Assembly (NCBI RefSeq): GCF_013167955.1
Contig: NZ_BLWF01000001.1
Span: forward strand, 682,001-746,000
From: Thermanaeromonas sp. C210
GTDB taxonomy: Bacteria > Bacillota > DSM-521 > Neomoorellales > Neomoorellaceae
Reading direction: 5' to 3'
Length of the DNA stretch: 64,000 nt
The translations under genes were made by a program, and so were the position numbers. Positions 33,927 through 42,377 of the stretch are shown piece by piece. The notes below the pieces were generated by a model that did not search any database, was not told the origin of the DNA, and saw nothing but the letters and a program-made list of their open reading frames with translations. The stretch's first letter is position 1. Every line of letters begins with the position of its first letter.

Positions 33927-35318
33927 ATGCTAGATCTAATAATTAAAAATGGTAAAATAGTCGACGGGAACAACATTGTCGAGGGAGACATTTTGGTGGC
34001 TGGCGGGAAAGTAGTGGGGGTGACACGGAGAGGGGAAATTGATAGAGCCCGGAGGGTATTAGATGCTGAAGGTCGTTACGTTTTACCAGGGGCTATCGAC
34101 AGCCATTCGCATCTCGGCCAGATGCCCGGAGCAGGGCAGCCTAAAGTGCAGGGTCAAGAGGAAAACTTTATGACCGAAAGTTCGTCCGCTCTGTACGGTG
34201 GTGTAACCAGTGCCCTGAATTATATCTTTACCCAGGAATCATTGGAAAAGGTGTTTCCTCGCTTTATTGAACTGGTTAAGAGACACAGTCTAATTGATAT
34301 AAAGTTCCACGGAGCCTTGATGAATCAGGTTCACCTGGACAATATCGAGAGATATATTCACGATCTGGGCATTACCTCTTTTAAAATTTTTTTACCTTAT
34401 AAGGGTGCAGAGGCCGCGAACTTAGGTGGATTGAGCAGTCTCAATGATGGTCAGATATTGGAGGCATTTGTCAAACTAAAGGAGTATGGCGGCTTGCCCA
34501 TGATCCATGCAGAGAATCCTGAACTCATTGATTACTATTCAAGGCGGTTAACCGATCCAACTAGACAGGATATGGCCTCTTGGGAGGCGACCAGGCCGGG
34601 GATCTGTGAAGGTGAAGCTGTGGCCAAGGTTCTCTACCTTGCGCGAAAGGTCGGATGTAGAATTGGCATCGCCCATGTGAGCTCGAAGGAAGCTGTAGAG
34701 TGCATTCAAGAAGCCAGGGACCAGGAGGTCGTGTTGGAGACATGTCCGCATTATCTAGCCCTTACCGTTGAGGCAGGCCTTGGCAGTTTGGGTAAGGTAA
34801 GCCCCCCGATCAGACACCATGATGACAGGGAAAAAATTTGGGAGGCGGTTGAAAAACAGGTTCCGGTTATCATCGGATCGGATCACAATTCCTGGGTCAC
34901 GGCCCACAAGCAAGAATTGTGGAGTGGGCTGGCCGGACTCCCGGGCAACGCTGTGATAATGGCGGTGCTGTTTACGGAAGGCGTAAACAAGAGGGGCCTT
35001 TCTCCTCTTGATGTGGTTCGGGTTAGCAGCTATAATGCGGCCAAATTATTTGGGTTGTTCCCAGCCAAAGGGACTCTGGCGGTGGGCAGCGACGCCGATA
35101 TTACCATCATGGAAACCGGAATTAAGAAATACCTTGACCCTAGCGAGACCGGCTCTATAGTTGATTATACTCCCTACCAGAACTATCTCTTTACAGCTTG
35201 GCCTTATGCGGTTATAGCACGCGGAGAGGTCATGGTCTTGGATGGAAGAAGGGAGAATAGTGAGCACCGGGGAAACTGCCTCAACACCTTTTGCCTTAAC
35301 ACTGTTTGTTCCACGTAG
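33927..35318 (+). CDS. Dihydropyrimidinase/hydantoinase-like cyclic amidohydrolase
   Basis: The 463-residue amidohydrolase has the dinuclear-metal set of hydantoinases and allantoinases: GAIDSHSHLGQ near residue 55 (HxH), the lysine to be carbamylated in TSFKIFLPYKG near 150, HAEN near 196, a further metal His in GIAHVSS near 250, and the late Asp in GSDHNSW near 320. Such enzymes open cyclic ureides. ATG 33927 follows GGGAGGGGGA. With the FdrA set it gives a plausible route: ring opening to a carbamoyl compound, transfer to phosphate, then ATP via carbamate kinase. The tail after residue 445 (HRGNCLNTFCLNTVCST) is unusual and may be an extension into flanking DNA. Confidence 0.9.
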   Translation: MLDLIIKNGKIVDGNNIVEGDILVAGGKVVGVTRRGEIDRARRVLDAEGRYVLPGAIDSHSHLGQMPGAGQPKVQGQEENFMTESSSALYGGVTSALNYIFTQESLEKVFPRFIELVKRHSLIDIKFHGALMNQVHLDNIERYIHDLGITSFKIFLPYKGAEAANLGGLSSLNDGQILEAFVKLKEYGGLPMIHAENPELIDYYSRRLTDPTRQDMASWEATRPGICEGEAVAKVLYLARKVGCRIGIAHVSSKEAVECIQEARDQEVVLETCPHYLALTVEAGLGSLGKVSPPIRHHDDREKIWEAVEKQVPVIIGSDHNSWVTAHKQELWSGLAGLPGNAVIMAVLFTEGVNKRGLSPLDVVRVSSYNAAKLFGLFPAKGTLAVGSDADITIMETGIKKYLDPSETGSIVDYTPYQNYLFTAWPYAVIARGEVMVLDGRRENSEHRGNCLNTFCLNTVCST

Positions 35319-35720
35319 ATTGTCTCTGTATGAATAGCAAGGTTGGAGGGATGCCCACGTAAGGGGTAGGGTTGCTTATATTGAATCTTCATCACATAAC
35401 TATCACATAACCCCATTAATCCCTAACTGGTCTTTTCCAAACTTAATACCTCTTTTACCGATATAGCTGACCAGTTTTCTCGTTGAGGAAGTACTTTTCC
35501 AGGTACCTTCCCCAAGCTTAGGGGATAATCTTCTCCTATCCTCGACCGTTGCCCGGATATAGACTAAATCGGGTGGTAAGCTTGGGAAATTCAATGTCTC
35601 TTGCCAGGAAGCACTTCCTTTCGGGAACAATCATCTTCCGCGCTGCATTGCAGCCCGTCTGGAAAACCGGGTTAGCCTGCAACGACCAGGAAACCTGTAA
35701 GCTTTAGAGTACCCTCCACA
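35319..35720. other. Gene-free AT-rich stretch at the right edge of the island
   Basis: No convincing gene on either strand. A minus-strand frame around 35405-35630 contains a basic stretch that could be transposase debris, but no recognisable motif survives. The composition is like that of the island, not of the GC-rich genes that follow. It parallels the gene-free relic on the left side of the island. Confidence 0.4.
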
Positions 35721-35721
35721 G

Positions 35722-35940
35722 CTACCACCGCCGGTGCACACCATAGATGAACCATGCTTGCAATAAGGAAGCTCCCGGACTCGTGGAAAGACGTCTTCGG
35801 GGGCCGAAGCCGGTGGTCATAATAGGGGACCTGGTAAGCGAACAGGTGAGTAGGGTATTTAAAGCGCAGGACCTAGGCAGGAAGTCCTAGCCGTGGGGGC
35901 GTAATAAATACCGCAGATGATGAAGCCCCCTGCGGGGAGT
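35722..35940 (+). other. Run of RNA-like hairpins upstream of DUF1638 gene
   Basis: Consecutive inverted repeats are visible: CTTCGG/CCGAAG around 35794-35808, ACCTG/CAGGT around 35829-35847, GGTATTTA (35857-35864)/TAAATACC (35906-35913) enclosing AGGAC/GTCCT, and GCCCCC/GGGGAG just before the DUF1638 start. ACCACCG near 35725 could also pair with CGGTGGT near 35813. The last hairpin would cover the ribosome-binding site. One broken reading frame runs through this part and could be the tail of a lost mobile-element gene. I could not assign it to a known riboswitch or element. Confidence 0.4.
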
Positions 35941-35947
35941 GAGAGAT

Positions 35948-36658
35948 ATGGCCAGGATTATTGTGGCGTGCCAGACTATAAGCGACGAGGTAAAGAAGGT
36001 CCTGAAGGAGGAACAGATAGACTATCCGGTCCTTTGGATAGAGTCGGGCTTGCACAACCATCCCGAGAGGTTAAGGGAAAGGCTTACCGACGCGATAAGC
36101 CGCCTCGATAATGTGGACACCATTATCCTGGCCTTCGGCTACTGCGGCAACTCTCTCCTGGGGCTTTCTGCGCCGGAAGCCCAGATGGTGATACCCCGGG
36201 TGGACGACTGCATCTCCTTGCTCCTGGGCTCGGTGGAGCGCAGGCTGGAGCTCACCCGCGGGGCAGGCACGTATTTTCTCACGCGGGGATGGCTGGTGTA
36301 CGAGAACAACATCATGCGGGAGTACGAGCGGTGCGTGGCCAAGTACGGGGAGGAGCGGGCTTCCCGCATTATGCACGCTATAATGAAACACTACCGGCGG
36401 CTTACCCTCATCGATACGGGAGCCTTTCCCCTGAACGAGTACGTAGATATATCTTCGGCCTTTGCCCGCAGGATGGGCTTGGAATATGAAATAGTCCCGG
36501 GCTCCCTGGTCTATATCAGGAAACTGCTGTGCGGTCCCTGGAATGACGATTTTGTAGTGCTGCCGCCGGGGAGGCCGGTGACCTTGGGGGATTTTGGGCT
36601 GGAGTTCGCCGGCGCGGTGGCCCAGCCGTCATCCTTCCCGGGCCTGGGGCAGCCATAG
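35948..36658 (+). CDS. DUF1638 family protein
   Basis: The 236-residue protein matches DUF1638: MARIIVACQTI at the start, AFGYCGNSLLGLSAP near residue 59 and GTYFLTRGWL near 106. The family has no proven activity but is common in anaerobes with corrinoid-dependent methyltransferases (MttB/MtbB types), and a corrinoid methyltransferase cluster begins 3.5 kb further on. ATG 35948 is preferred (GGGGAGTGAG before it). Conserved Cys and His residues (CQT, GYCGN) could bind a metal or cofactor. GC-rich composition places it outside the AT-rich island. Confidence 0.85.
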   Translation: MARIIVACQTISDEVKKVLKEEQIDYPVLWIESGLHNHPERLRERLTDAISRLDNVDTIILAFGYCGNSLLGLSAPEAQMVIPRVDDCISLLLGSVERRLELTRGAGTYFLTRGWLVYENNIMREYERCVAKYGEERASRIMHAIMKHYRRLTLIDTGAFPLNEYVDISSAFARRMGLEYEIVPGSLVYIRKLLCGPWNDDFVVLPPGRPVTLGDFGLEFAGAVAQPSSFPGLGQP

Positions 36659-36660
36659 AT

Positions 36661-36683
36661 GCGGCCGGGATTCACTCGGCCGT
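36661..36683. terminator. Hairpin between convergent DUF1638 and glgA genes
   Basis: GCGGCCG (36661-36667) pairs with CGGCCGT (36677-36683), allowing a G-U or end mismatch. It lies in the 31-bp gap between convergent genes. The T-tract is weak on both strands, so efficiency is uncertain. Confidence 0.45.
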
Positions 36684-36689
36684 ATCTTG

Positions 36690-38153
36690 CTATCCGACTT
36701 TAATCTGAGCGTTGCGGCGTTTTTCTAAGGCCTCCCGGTACATGTTTTCATACTGGGCGGCAGAAGCCGACCAGGAGAAGTCGGCCCGCATGCCCCGTTC
36801 CATTAGCCGGCGCCATTCCTGCGGCTGGGTGCGGTAAACATTTAAGGCGCGGTTTACCGCCTGCAGCAAGGCCTGGGGCGTATACTCTAGGAAGGAAAAT
36901 CCGTTGGCCCGATCCGGATGCCGGTGGAAGTCTACGATGGTATCCTCCAGGCCGCCGGTAGAGCGCACGACGGGCACGGTGCCGTAGCGCAGGCTTATCA
37001 TCTGGCTCAGGCCGCAGGGCTCGAAGCGGGAGGGCATGAGAAAGATATCCGCCCCGGCGTAGATGCGCTGGGCCAGGTCCGGGTCGAACCCGATCTTCAC
37101 CGCCATCTTGTGGCGGTATTTTAATTTGTACTCGGAAAAAAGCCGCTGATAATAGTCTTCGCCGCTCCCCAGGAGAACAAACTGCACATCTTGCTGAAGC
37201 AGGGGGTCCATGATGGCGGCCAGGAGATCGAGGCCCTTCTGCCCCACCAGGCGGGAAATTAAAGCCAAGAGGGGCACATCCGCCGCTGGCAGATCCATCT
37301 CCTGCTGCAGGGCCCGTTTGTTTTCCTTTTTTCGTTCCAGGGTGGAAACATCGTAGTTGACCGGTATGCGGGGATCGGTGGCCGGGTTGAATTCCTCGTA
37401 GTCGATACCGTTCAAGATCCCGCGCAGGTCGGCGGCCCGCTTCCGTAAGAGCCCGTCCAGGCCTTCACCCAGTTCGGGCGTCTGGATTTCCAGGGCATAT
37501 TTTTTGCTAACGGTGTTGATCAGATCGGCGTAAAGGAGGCCGGCCTTCATGAAATTGACTTTGCCGTAAAATTCCAGGCGATCGGGGATGAAGAATTCAT
37601 CCCCCAGGGCCATGAGCCTCAGGGTTTCCCGGGGGAAATGGCCCTGGTACTGCAAGTTGTGAATGGTAAATACAGTAGCCGTATGCCGGTAAAAGGGGTT
37701 GTCCTCATGTTTCACTTTAAGGAAAAGGGCGATGGGTCCCGTCTGCCAATCGTTCAAGTGGATTACATCCGGGCGGAAATCTATCCCGGGCATCAGGGAC
37801 AGGACCGCCTTGCAAAAAAAGTTGAAGCGGGCATCGTCATCAGGATAGCCGTACATGCCGTCCCGGTAAAAGTACTTGTAGTTATCGATGAGGTAAACAG
37901 GTACCGGGGTGGTACCGGGAAGGCTAGCCCGGCGAATTATGGCTGTCTCCAAGCTGCCGTCCATCTCCACCGGGAGGTCGGTGAGATAGTCCACCTCCGT
38001 GATCTGGCGATAACGGGGCATTACTATCCGCACCTCGTGCCCCCTCATGGCCAGGGCTTTAGGGAGGCTCCCGGCCACGTCGGCCAGACCCCCGGTCTTG
38101 GCCAGGGGCGCTACTTCAGGAGAAACGAAGAGAATTTTAAGCGAGCCCGTCAT
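36690..38153 (-). CDS. glgA: Glycogen synthase (ADP-glucose type)
   Basis: The 487-residue GT5 enzyme begins with LKILFVSPEVAPLAKTGGLADV, including the KTGGL ADP-glucose motif, has HLNDWQTG near residue 133 and a C-terminal SRFEPCGLSQMISLRYGTVPVVRSTGG-type nucleotide-binding region near 377. It extends alpha-1,4-glucan chains from ADP-glucose in the cytoplasm. It is on the minus strand, downstream of and overlapping galT by 17 bp, so the two are co-transcribed. The starch-binding-like protein at 15277 could be a functional partner. Confidence 0.96.
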   Translation of the reverse strand: MTGSLKILFVSPEVAPLAKTGGLADVAGSLPKALAMRGHEVRIVMPRYRQITEVDYLTDLPVEMDGSLETAIIRRASLPGTTPVPVYLIDNYKYFYRDGMYGYPDDDARFNFFCKAVLSLMPGIDFRPDVIHLNDWQTGPIALFLKVKHEDNPFYRHTATVFTIHNLQYQGHFPRETLRLMALGDEFFIPDRLEFYGKVNFMKAGLLYADLINTVSKKYALEIQTPELGEGLDGLLRKRAADLRGILNGIDYEEFNPATDPRIPVNYDVSTLERKKENKRALQQEMDLPAADVPLLALISRLVGQKGLDLLAAIMDPLLQQDVQFVLLGSGEDYYQRLFSEYKLKYRHKMAVKIGFDPDLAQRIYAGADIFLMPSRFEPCGLSQMISLRYGTVPVVRSTGGLEDTIVDFHRHPDRANGFSFLEYTPQALLQAVNRALNVYRTQPQEWRRLMERGMRADFSWSASAAQYENMYREALEKRRNAQIKVG

Positions 38154-39177
38154 TTTGCTCCTCCTTGTTAACGTCGTTTAAAGAGCGGGCGGCATGCTCG
38201 GGAGGGGTAGGGTTGATGTATATGTTAGTACCCCATTCAAAACCGGCGACTGTGGTGAGGCGCGGCAGGAGCTGTAGGTGCCAGTGATAGGCCGGCGCCT
38301 CCTGGTGCAAAGGAGCCGTACGCAGGACCAGGTTAAAGGGAGGATCGGCCAAGGCGCGGGCGAGACGATCGAGCACGTCCTGGAGAAGGGAAACCAGATC
38401 TTCTATTTGTTCATCCTTAAGGTCACCAAAACTGGGCTGGTGCTGCCGGGGGAATATCCAGGTTTCAAAGGGAAACCGCGAAGCGAAGGGGCAAAAGGCC
38501 AGGAAAAGCTTATTAAAGGCCACCACCCGCGCTCCTTGCCTTAACTCGGTTTCCACCATGTCACAGTAAAGGCAGCTTTCTTCCCGCTCCATGTACTGCT
38601 CCGCCTTCCGAATTTCTTCCTGGACATCGGGCGGGATTACCGGCGTGGCGATGAGCTGGCTATGGGGATGCTGAAGGGAGGCCCCTGCTTCGGTGCCGTA
38701 GTTCTTAAAGATCTGCACGTAAGCCAGGCGTTCGTCCTGGGCATGCTGAAGGTACCGCTGGCGCCAGGTCTTTAGTACCCGGACGGCGTGGTCGGGCTCG
38801 TACCCTCTAAGTTCGACGTCATGGTCGGGGCCTTCGATAATGACTTCGTGAAGTCCCATTCCCTCCTGGCGGCGGTATAACCCGGCTGCTTCTTCACCCC
38901 CTCCGCCGTCGGGGACGAGGGCGGGAAATCTGTTAGGTACTACCCGTACCTGCCAGCCGGGCGTATCGGCGGCTGTCCCAGGCAGGCGGAGGGCAAAGAC
39001 TTCGGGAGGTGTTTCCTTCTCGTTACCGGGACAAAAAGGGCAGTTATCCCTTCTTTTGGGGATCCTTCTGTGGCTTTCTCGGCCCTCACGGCGTGCAAAG
39101 TCCGAGGGACGCTTGGCCCGTTCGGTGGAAATAATTACCCATCTCCCGGTGACCGGGTCCTGACGCAGTTCGGGCAT
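38137..39177 (-). CDS. galT: Galactose-1-phosphate uridylyltransferase
   Basis: The 346-residue HIT-superfamily enzyme has MPELRQDPVTGRWVIIS, zinc-site CPFCPGNE near residue 47, and the nucleotidylated histidine in LQHPHSQLIATP near 175. It exchanges hexose 1-phosphate and UMP. In Moorella-like genomes galT-glgA pairs are probably involved in glucan/nucleotide-sugar metabolism; some GalT-like proteins act as ADP/UDP-sugar phosphorylases, so the exact nucleotide is not certain. First gene of a two-gene minus-strand unit. Confidence 0.93.
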   Translation of the reverse strand: MPELRQDPVTGRWVIISTERAKRPSDFARREGRESHRRIPKRRDNCPFCPGNEKETPPEVFALRLPGTAADTPGWQVRVVPNRFPALVPDGGGGEEAAGLYRRQEGMGLHEVIIEGPDHDVELRGYEPDHAVRVLKTWRQRYLQHAQDERLAYVQIFKNYGTEAGASLQHPHSQLIATPVIPPDVQEEIRKAEQYMEREESCLYCDMVETELRQGARVVAFNKLFLAFCPFASRFPFETWIFPRQHQPSFGDLKDEQIEDLVSLLQDVLDRLARALADPPFNLVLRTAPLHQEAPAYHWHLQLLPRLTTVAGFEWGTNIYINPTPPEHAARSLNDVNKEEQNDGLA

Positions 39178-39265
39178 AAAACCGGAACCTCCGCGGAAAA
39201 TACAGTCTGGGTCTAGGTTACTTCTTTCAGGGTCCCTTTATACAGAAAAAAGGTTAAAAAATGTG

Positions 39266-39292
39266 GCAGGAATCATCAAGGAAAAGTAGAAT
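39266..39292 (+). promoter_or_regulatory. Sigma-H-type promoter upstream of GntR regulator
   Basis: GCAGGA (39266-39271), 17-nt spacer, GAAT (39289-39292). It points toward the GntR gene, leaving a leader of about 185 nt that contains the large inverted repeat at 39371-39457. Confidence 0.65.
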
Positions 39293-39370
39293 AGCTGAAT
39301 AAACTATTCTTAACTTTCGTCCGCAAGGCATCCGGTACCGAGTATTAACAGTAGGGATTATCTCAACGCC

Positions 39371-39457
39371 GTGCTTCCGAAGGAAACATCAAACGGCCAG
39401 GAGGCCGGCGGACCACCGGCAGCGGGTTTCCCCGCCCGGGGTATGCTTCGGAAGCAC
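39371..39457 (+). promoter_or_regulatory. Structured leader: 12-nt inverted repeat enclosing three hairpins
   Basis: GTGCTTCCGAAG (39371-39382) and CTTCGGAAGCAC (39446-39457) are perfectly complementary. Inside lie three small hairpins: CGGCC-AGGA-GGCCG, CGG-ACCA-CCG and GCGGG-TTTC-CCCGC. The result would be a four-way-junction RNA ending 14 nt before the GntR ribosome-binding site. It could be an uncharacterised riboswitch-like leader, or the inverted repeat could be a DNA operator for the regulator itself. I do not recognise its class. Confidence 0.6.
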
Positions 39458-39485
39458 CTGGGCGCCCGTGAGGGGGATTGAGTCA

Positions 39486-40214
39486 ATGATAGATAAGAGC
39501 TCCTTTGTGCCTCCTTATTATCAACTAGCCCAAATCCTGGAGCGCCAGATTAAATCAGGACAGTACCGCCCGGGCGATGCATTGCCTTCGGAAGCGGAAC
39601 TGAGCGAGAAATATGGGTTAAGTCGAATGACGGTACGCCGCAGTCTGAACGAGCTTGCCAGGGCGGGGCTTATAAGGACGGAAAGGGGTAAGGGTACCTT
39701 TGTGTCCCGGCCGGAACTGGACCGGGCGGTTTTTGTTATGGATGTTTTCCCCAAAGACATGGCCTCCCGCGGCATGGCTTCCAGTGTCCGGCTGCTGGAA
39801 GCGAGGCTGGTGCCGGCGCCGGATAAGGCGGCCCGGAAGCTACAACTTCCCGTAGGCACCAAAGTGCTGTACATACGGCGATCCCTCTTGGCCGACGGGG
39901 AGCCCATGGCGTACGATCGCAAGTATCTCCGGTACGACCGGGGCCGCCCGATACTGGAGAACGAGCTCCAGTACCAGGCCCTGCCTGAGATGGTGGAAAA
40001 GCACGCCGAGGCCCTGCCGGTAAACAGCCGCATGGTTTTGCAGGTAACCCTCCTCAACGAAGAAGAGGCCCGGGCCCTGCGGACGTCGCCGGGATCGCCG
40101 GCGTTCTTGCTGGAGCAGATACTCGTAGCGGGGGACGGCCGGCCGGTGGGGTGGGGGTGGTGCATATACCGCGGGGACCGATATGAGTTGATTTCGGTGC
40201 CCACCGCCATCTAA
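39486..40214 (+). CDS. GntR/HutC-family transcriptional regulator with UTRA domain
   Basis: The 242-residue protein has the GntR winged helix at residues 8-75 (YRPGDALPSEAELSEKYG and SRMTVRRSLNELARAGLI) followed by a UTRA ligand-binding domain (about 95-235). HutC-subfamily members sense small metabolites such as phosphosugars or carboxylates and repress the adjacent operon. ATG 39486 is preferred behind AGGGGG; GTG 39468 is an alternative. It heads the corrinoid methyltransferase cluster and is its likely regulator. Confidence 0.93.
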   Translation: MIDKSSFVPPYYQLAQILERQIKSGQYRPGDALPSEAELSEKYGLSRMTVRRSLNELARAGLIRTERGKGTFVSRPELDRAVFVMDVFPKDMASRGMASSVRLLEARLVPAPDKAARKLQLPVGTKVLYIRRSLLADGEPMAYDRKYLRYDRGRPILENELQYQALPEMVEKHAEALPVNSRMVLQVTLLNEEEARALRTSPGSPAFLLEQILVAGDGRPVGWGWCIYRGDRYELISVPTAI

Positions 40215-40245
40215 GGAAGCCGCCTGGGAGAGAGGGTGAAAGGAC

Positions 40246-40911
40246 ATGACTCCCTTGGCTATGGCCATGGCTGAATTGGATGAAAAGAAAGTCCTGGAAC
40301 TAGTTAGACGGGAACTGTTCGCCCGGAGGGTTCCCTTGGAAATAGTCGAGGAGTGCAGGATGGGGCTTAACATCGTAGGGGAACGTTACGGCCGGGGGGA
40401 ATATTTTCTCAGCGATCTCGTGATGTCAGCAGAAATATTCCAGGAAGTGCTCCGCGTGCTCGAGCCCTTCCTGGCGGGTGTGTCCGTCTCCGAGGAGCAG
40501 GGAGGAAAGGCGGATATTCTTTTTGGGACAGTGGAGGGTGATATTCACGACATCGGCAAGAACATAACCATTTCCCTCCTTCGGTGTGAAGGCTTCCGCG
40601 TCTACGACGCCGGGGTGGACGTTCCGCCCGATATGTTTTTGACTTTGCTGCGGGAAACGGGCGCGCGGGTGCTGGGGCTCTCTGCCCTCCTCACTTCTTC
40701 CTTTGAAGCCATGCGGCGGACTATCCAGCTGGTGCGCATGGTTATCCCCAAATCGGAGGTCCGGGTGATTATCGGAGGACTGGTGAACGAGCGGGTGGGT
40801 CGCTATGTGGGTGCCGATGCCTGGGTGCGGGAAGCAGGTGAAGGGGTCGCCATTTGCCGGCGGTGGCTCGGCGTGAGGGTGGTAAGGAGCACCATGATTA
40901 GACAAAATTAA
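40246..40911 (+). CDS. Corrinoid (B12-binding) methyl-carrier protein, first copy
   Basis: The 221-residue protein has an N-terminal helical cap (residues 1-90) and a B12-binding Rossmann domain with the DxHxxG cobalt-ligand motif in EGDIHDIGKNI near residue 100 and VIIGGLVNERVG near 176. It carries a methyl group on cobalt between a substrate-specific methyltransferase and a methyl-THF methyltransferase, like MtvC/MtaC. It diverges from the second copy at 44850, suggesting a different partner. ATG 40246 follows AAAGGA. The C-terminal RRWLGVRVVRSTMIRQN extends beyond the other copy. Confidence 0.93.
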   Translation: MTPLAMAMAELDEKKVLELVRRELFARRVPLEIVEECRMGLNIVGERYGRGEYFLSDLVMSAEIFQEVLRVLEPFLAGVSVSEEQGGKADILFGTVEGDIHDIGKNITISLLRCEGFRVYDAGVDVPPDMFLTLLRETGARVLGLSALLTSSFEAMRRTIQLVRMVIPKSEVRVIIGGLVNERVGRYVGADAWVREAGEGVAICRRWLGVRVVRSTMIRQN

Positions 40912-41015
40912 GTTGAGTTAAAGAAAATTGGCGAAAGATCCATGGGCGACTATCCTCCCCGGCAAGCCTGGATTCATGTGACGGGCAGAGTTTAAGACCC
41001 TACGGGGGTGATCGG

Positions 41016-42332
41016 TTGACGCCGGAGGAGAAGCAGGAACAGTTATTTTCTTCCTGGCTTGCGGCTCAGGGTACTTCCTTTACCGACTGGGAGGCCGAAG
41101 AAGGATACCGGCAACGGGTGATGCGTATAAAGCAGGCTGTTCAGCTAAACCAGCCGCCGGACCGCGTCCCGGCGTGCCCCATGACGGGTCTCTTTCCGGT
41201 TTATTACGCAGGTATAACCGTCCGGGAGGCCATGTACGACTACCAGAAAGCGGCGGGGGCGTGGATAAAGTATGTTTTAGATTTTCAGCCCGATGCCTAT
41301 GTGGGAATGTTTGTGGTACCCCCTGGCAGGTTTTTTGACCTGCTGGATTATAAATTATACAAGTGGCCGGGTCGCGGCGTTCCACCCGACATATCGTACC
41401 AGTGTGTGGACGCCGAGTACATGAAGGCCGACGAATACGATGGTCTAATCCACGACCCCTCCGATTTCTGGCTGAGAACCTACTTTCCCCGCATCTTTGG
41501 TGCCCTTAAGCCTTGGGAAAGGTTGACCCCCCTTACCCACGTGCTAGAGATGGTGATTACCTGTGGAAGCTTCGTTCCCTTCGGCAGGCCCGATGTCCAG
41601 GGAGCTTTCCGGGTCCTCCTGGAGGCGGGCAACGAAGCTGCACGGTGGGCCGAGGCGGTGGACTACGTGGACCGTTTCCTCCGCGGGCGCGGGTTTCCTA
41701 CCCTATTGGGAGGCATCAGCAAGGCTCCCTTCGACATCCTCGGGGACACCCTGCGGGGGACCCGCGGCATAATAGTGGACATGTACAGGCGGCCCGAAAA
41801 ACTGCTGAAGGGCCTGGAGGCCGTGACTCCCCTGGCCATAAGGATGGGGATATCCTCTGCCCGGGCCGCGGGCAATCCCCTGGTGTTCATACCCCTGCAC
41901 AAGGGAGCCGACGGCTTCCTGTCAGATACGCAGTTCAGGACTTTCTACTGGCCGACCCTGCGCAAGGTAATCATGGGCCTCATCGAGGAGGGGCTGGTGC
42001 CCTTTTTGTTCGCGGAAGGTGGCTACAATTCCCGGTTAGAGATTATCCGCGACCTGCCTCCGGGAAAAACGGTTTGGCTTTTTGATGATATCGACATGGC
42101 CCGGGCCAAGGAGGTGCTGGAAGGAGTGGCCTGTATAGCGGGAAACGTGCCCATTTCCCTGCTGGCCTTCGGCTCTCCCGAGGAAGTAGAGGATTGTTGC
42201 CGGAAACTAATAAAAGTAGCCGGCCGGGGTGGAGGGTTTATTTTGAGCTCCGGGGCTGTGATCGACGACATAAGGCCGGAAAACATGCAGGCCCTCATAG
42301 AGGCGGCCCGGAGGTTTGGCACTTATTCTTAA
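41016..42332 (+). CDS. URO-D-family corrinoid methyltransferase, first copy
   Basis: The 438-residue protein belongs to the uroporphyrinogen-decarboxylase superfamily, in the group that acts as methyltransferase I (MtvB/OdmB-like) or MtaA, not in haem synthesis. Landmarks are GGISKAPFDILGDTLRGTRG near residue 230, IPLHKGADGFLS near 290 and FAEGGYNSRLE near 335. The HxC zinc motif of MtaA is replaced by FAEG. It is paralogous to the protein at 43422. TTG 41016 has GGGGGTGATCGG before it. With the neighbouring corrinoid proteins it probably demethylates a methoxy- or methylated compound; the substrate is unknown. Confidence 0.85.
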   Translation: MTPEEKQEQLFSSWLAAQGTSFTDWEAEEGYRQRVMRIKQAVQLNQPPDRVPACPMTGLFPVYYAGITVREAMYDYQKAAGAWIKYVLDFQPDAYVGMFVVPPGRFFDLLDYKLYKWPGRGVPPDISYQCVDAEYMKADEYDGLIHDPSDFWLRTYFPRIFGALKPWERLTPLTHVLEMVITCGSFVPFGRPDVQGAFRVLLEAGNEAARWAEAVDYVDRFLRGRGFPTLLGGISKAPFDILGDTLRGTRGIIVDMYRRPEKLLKGLEAVTPLAIRMGISSARAAGNPLVFIPLHKGADGFLSDTQFRTFYWPTLRKVIMGLIEEGLVPFLFAEGGYNSRLEIIRDLPPGKTVWLFDDIDMARAKEVLEGVACIAGNVPISLLAFGSPEEVEDCCRKLIKVAGRGGGFILSSGAVIDDIRPENMQALIEAARRFGTYS

Positions 42333-42377
42333 AAGGGATTAACGGAGGAATAACGACTAAAATTAAAGATTAATGAA

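Noticed and set aside
35405-35630. Minus-strand 75-codon frame right of the island as a small gene
   Set aside because: No ribosome-binding site, no motif, in a gene-free AT-rich stretch; at most transposase debris.
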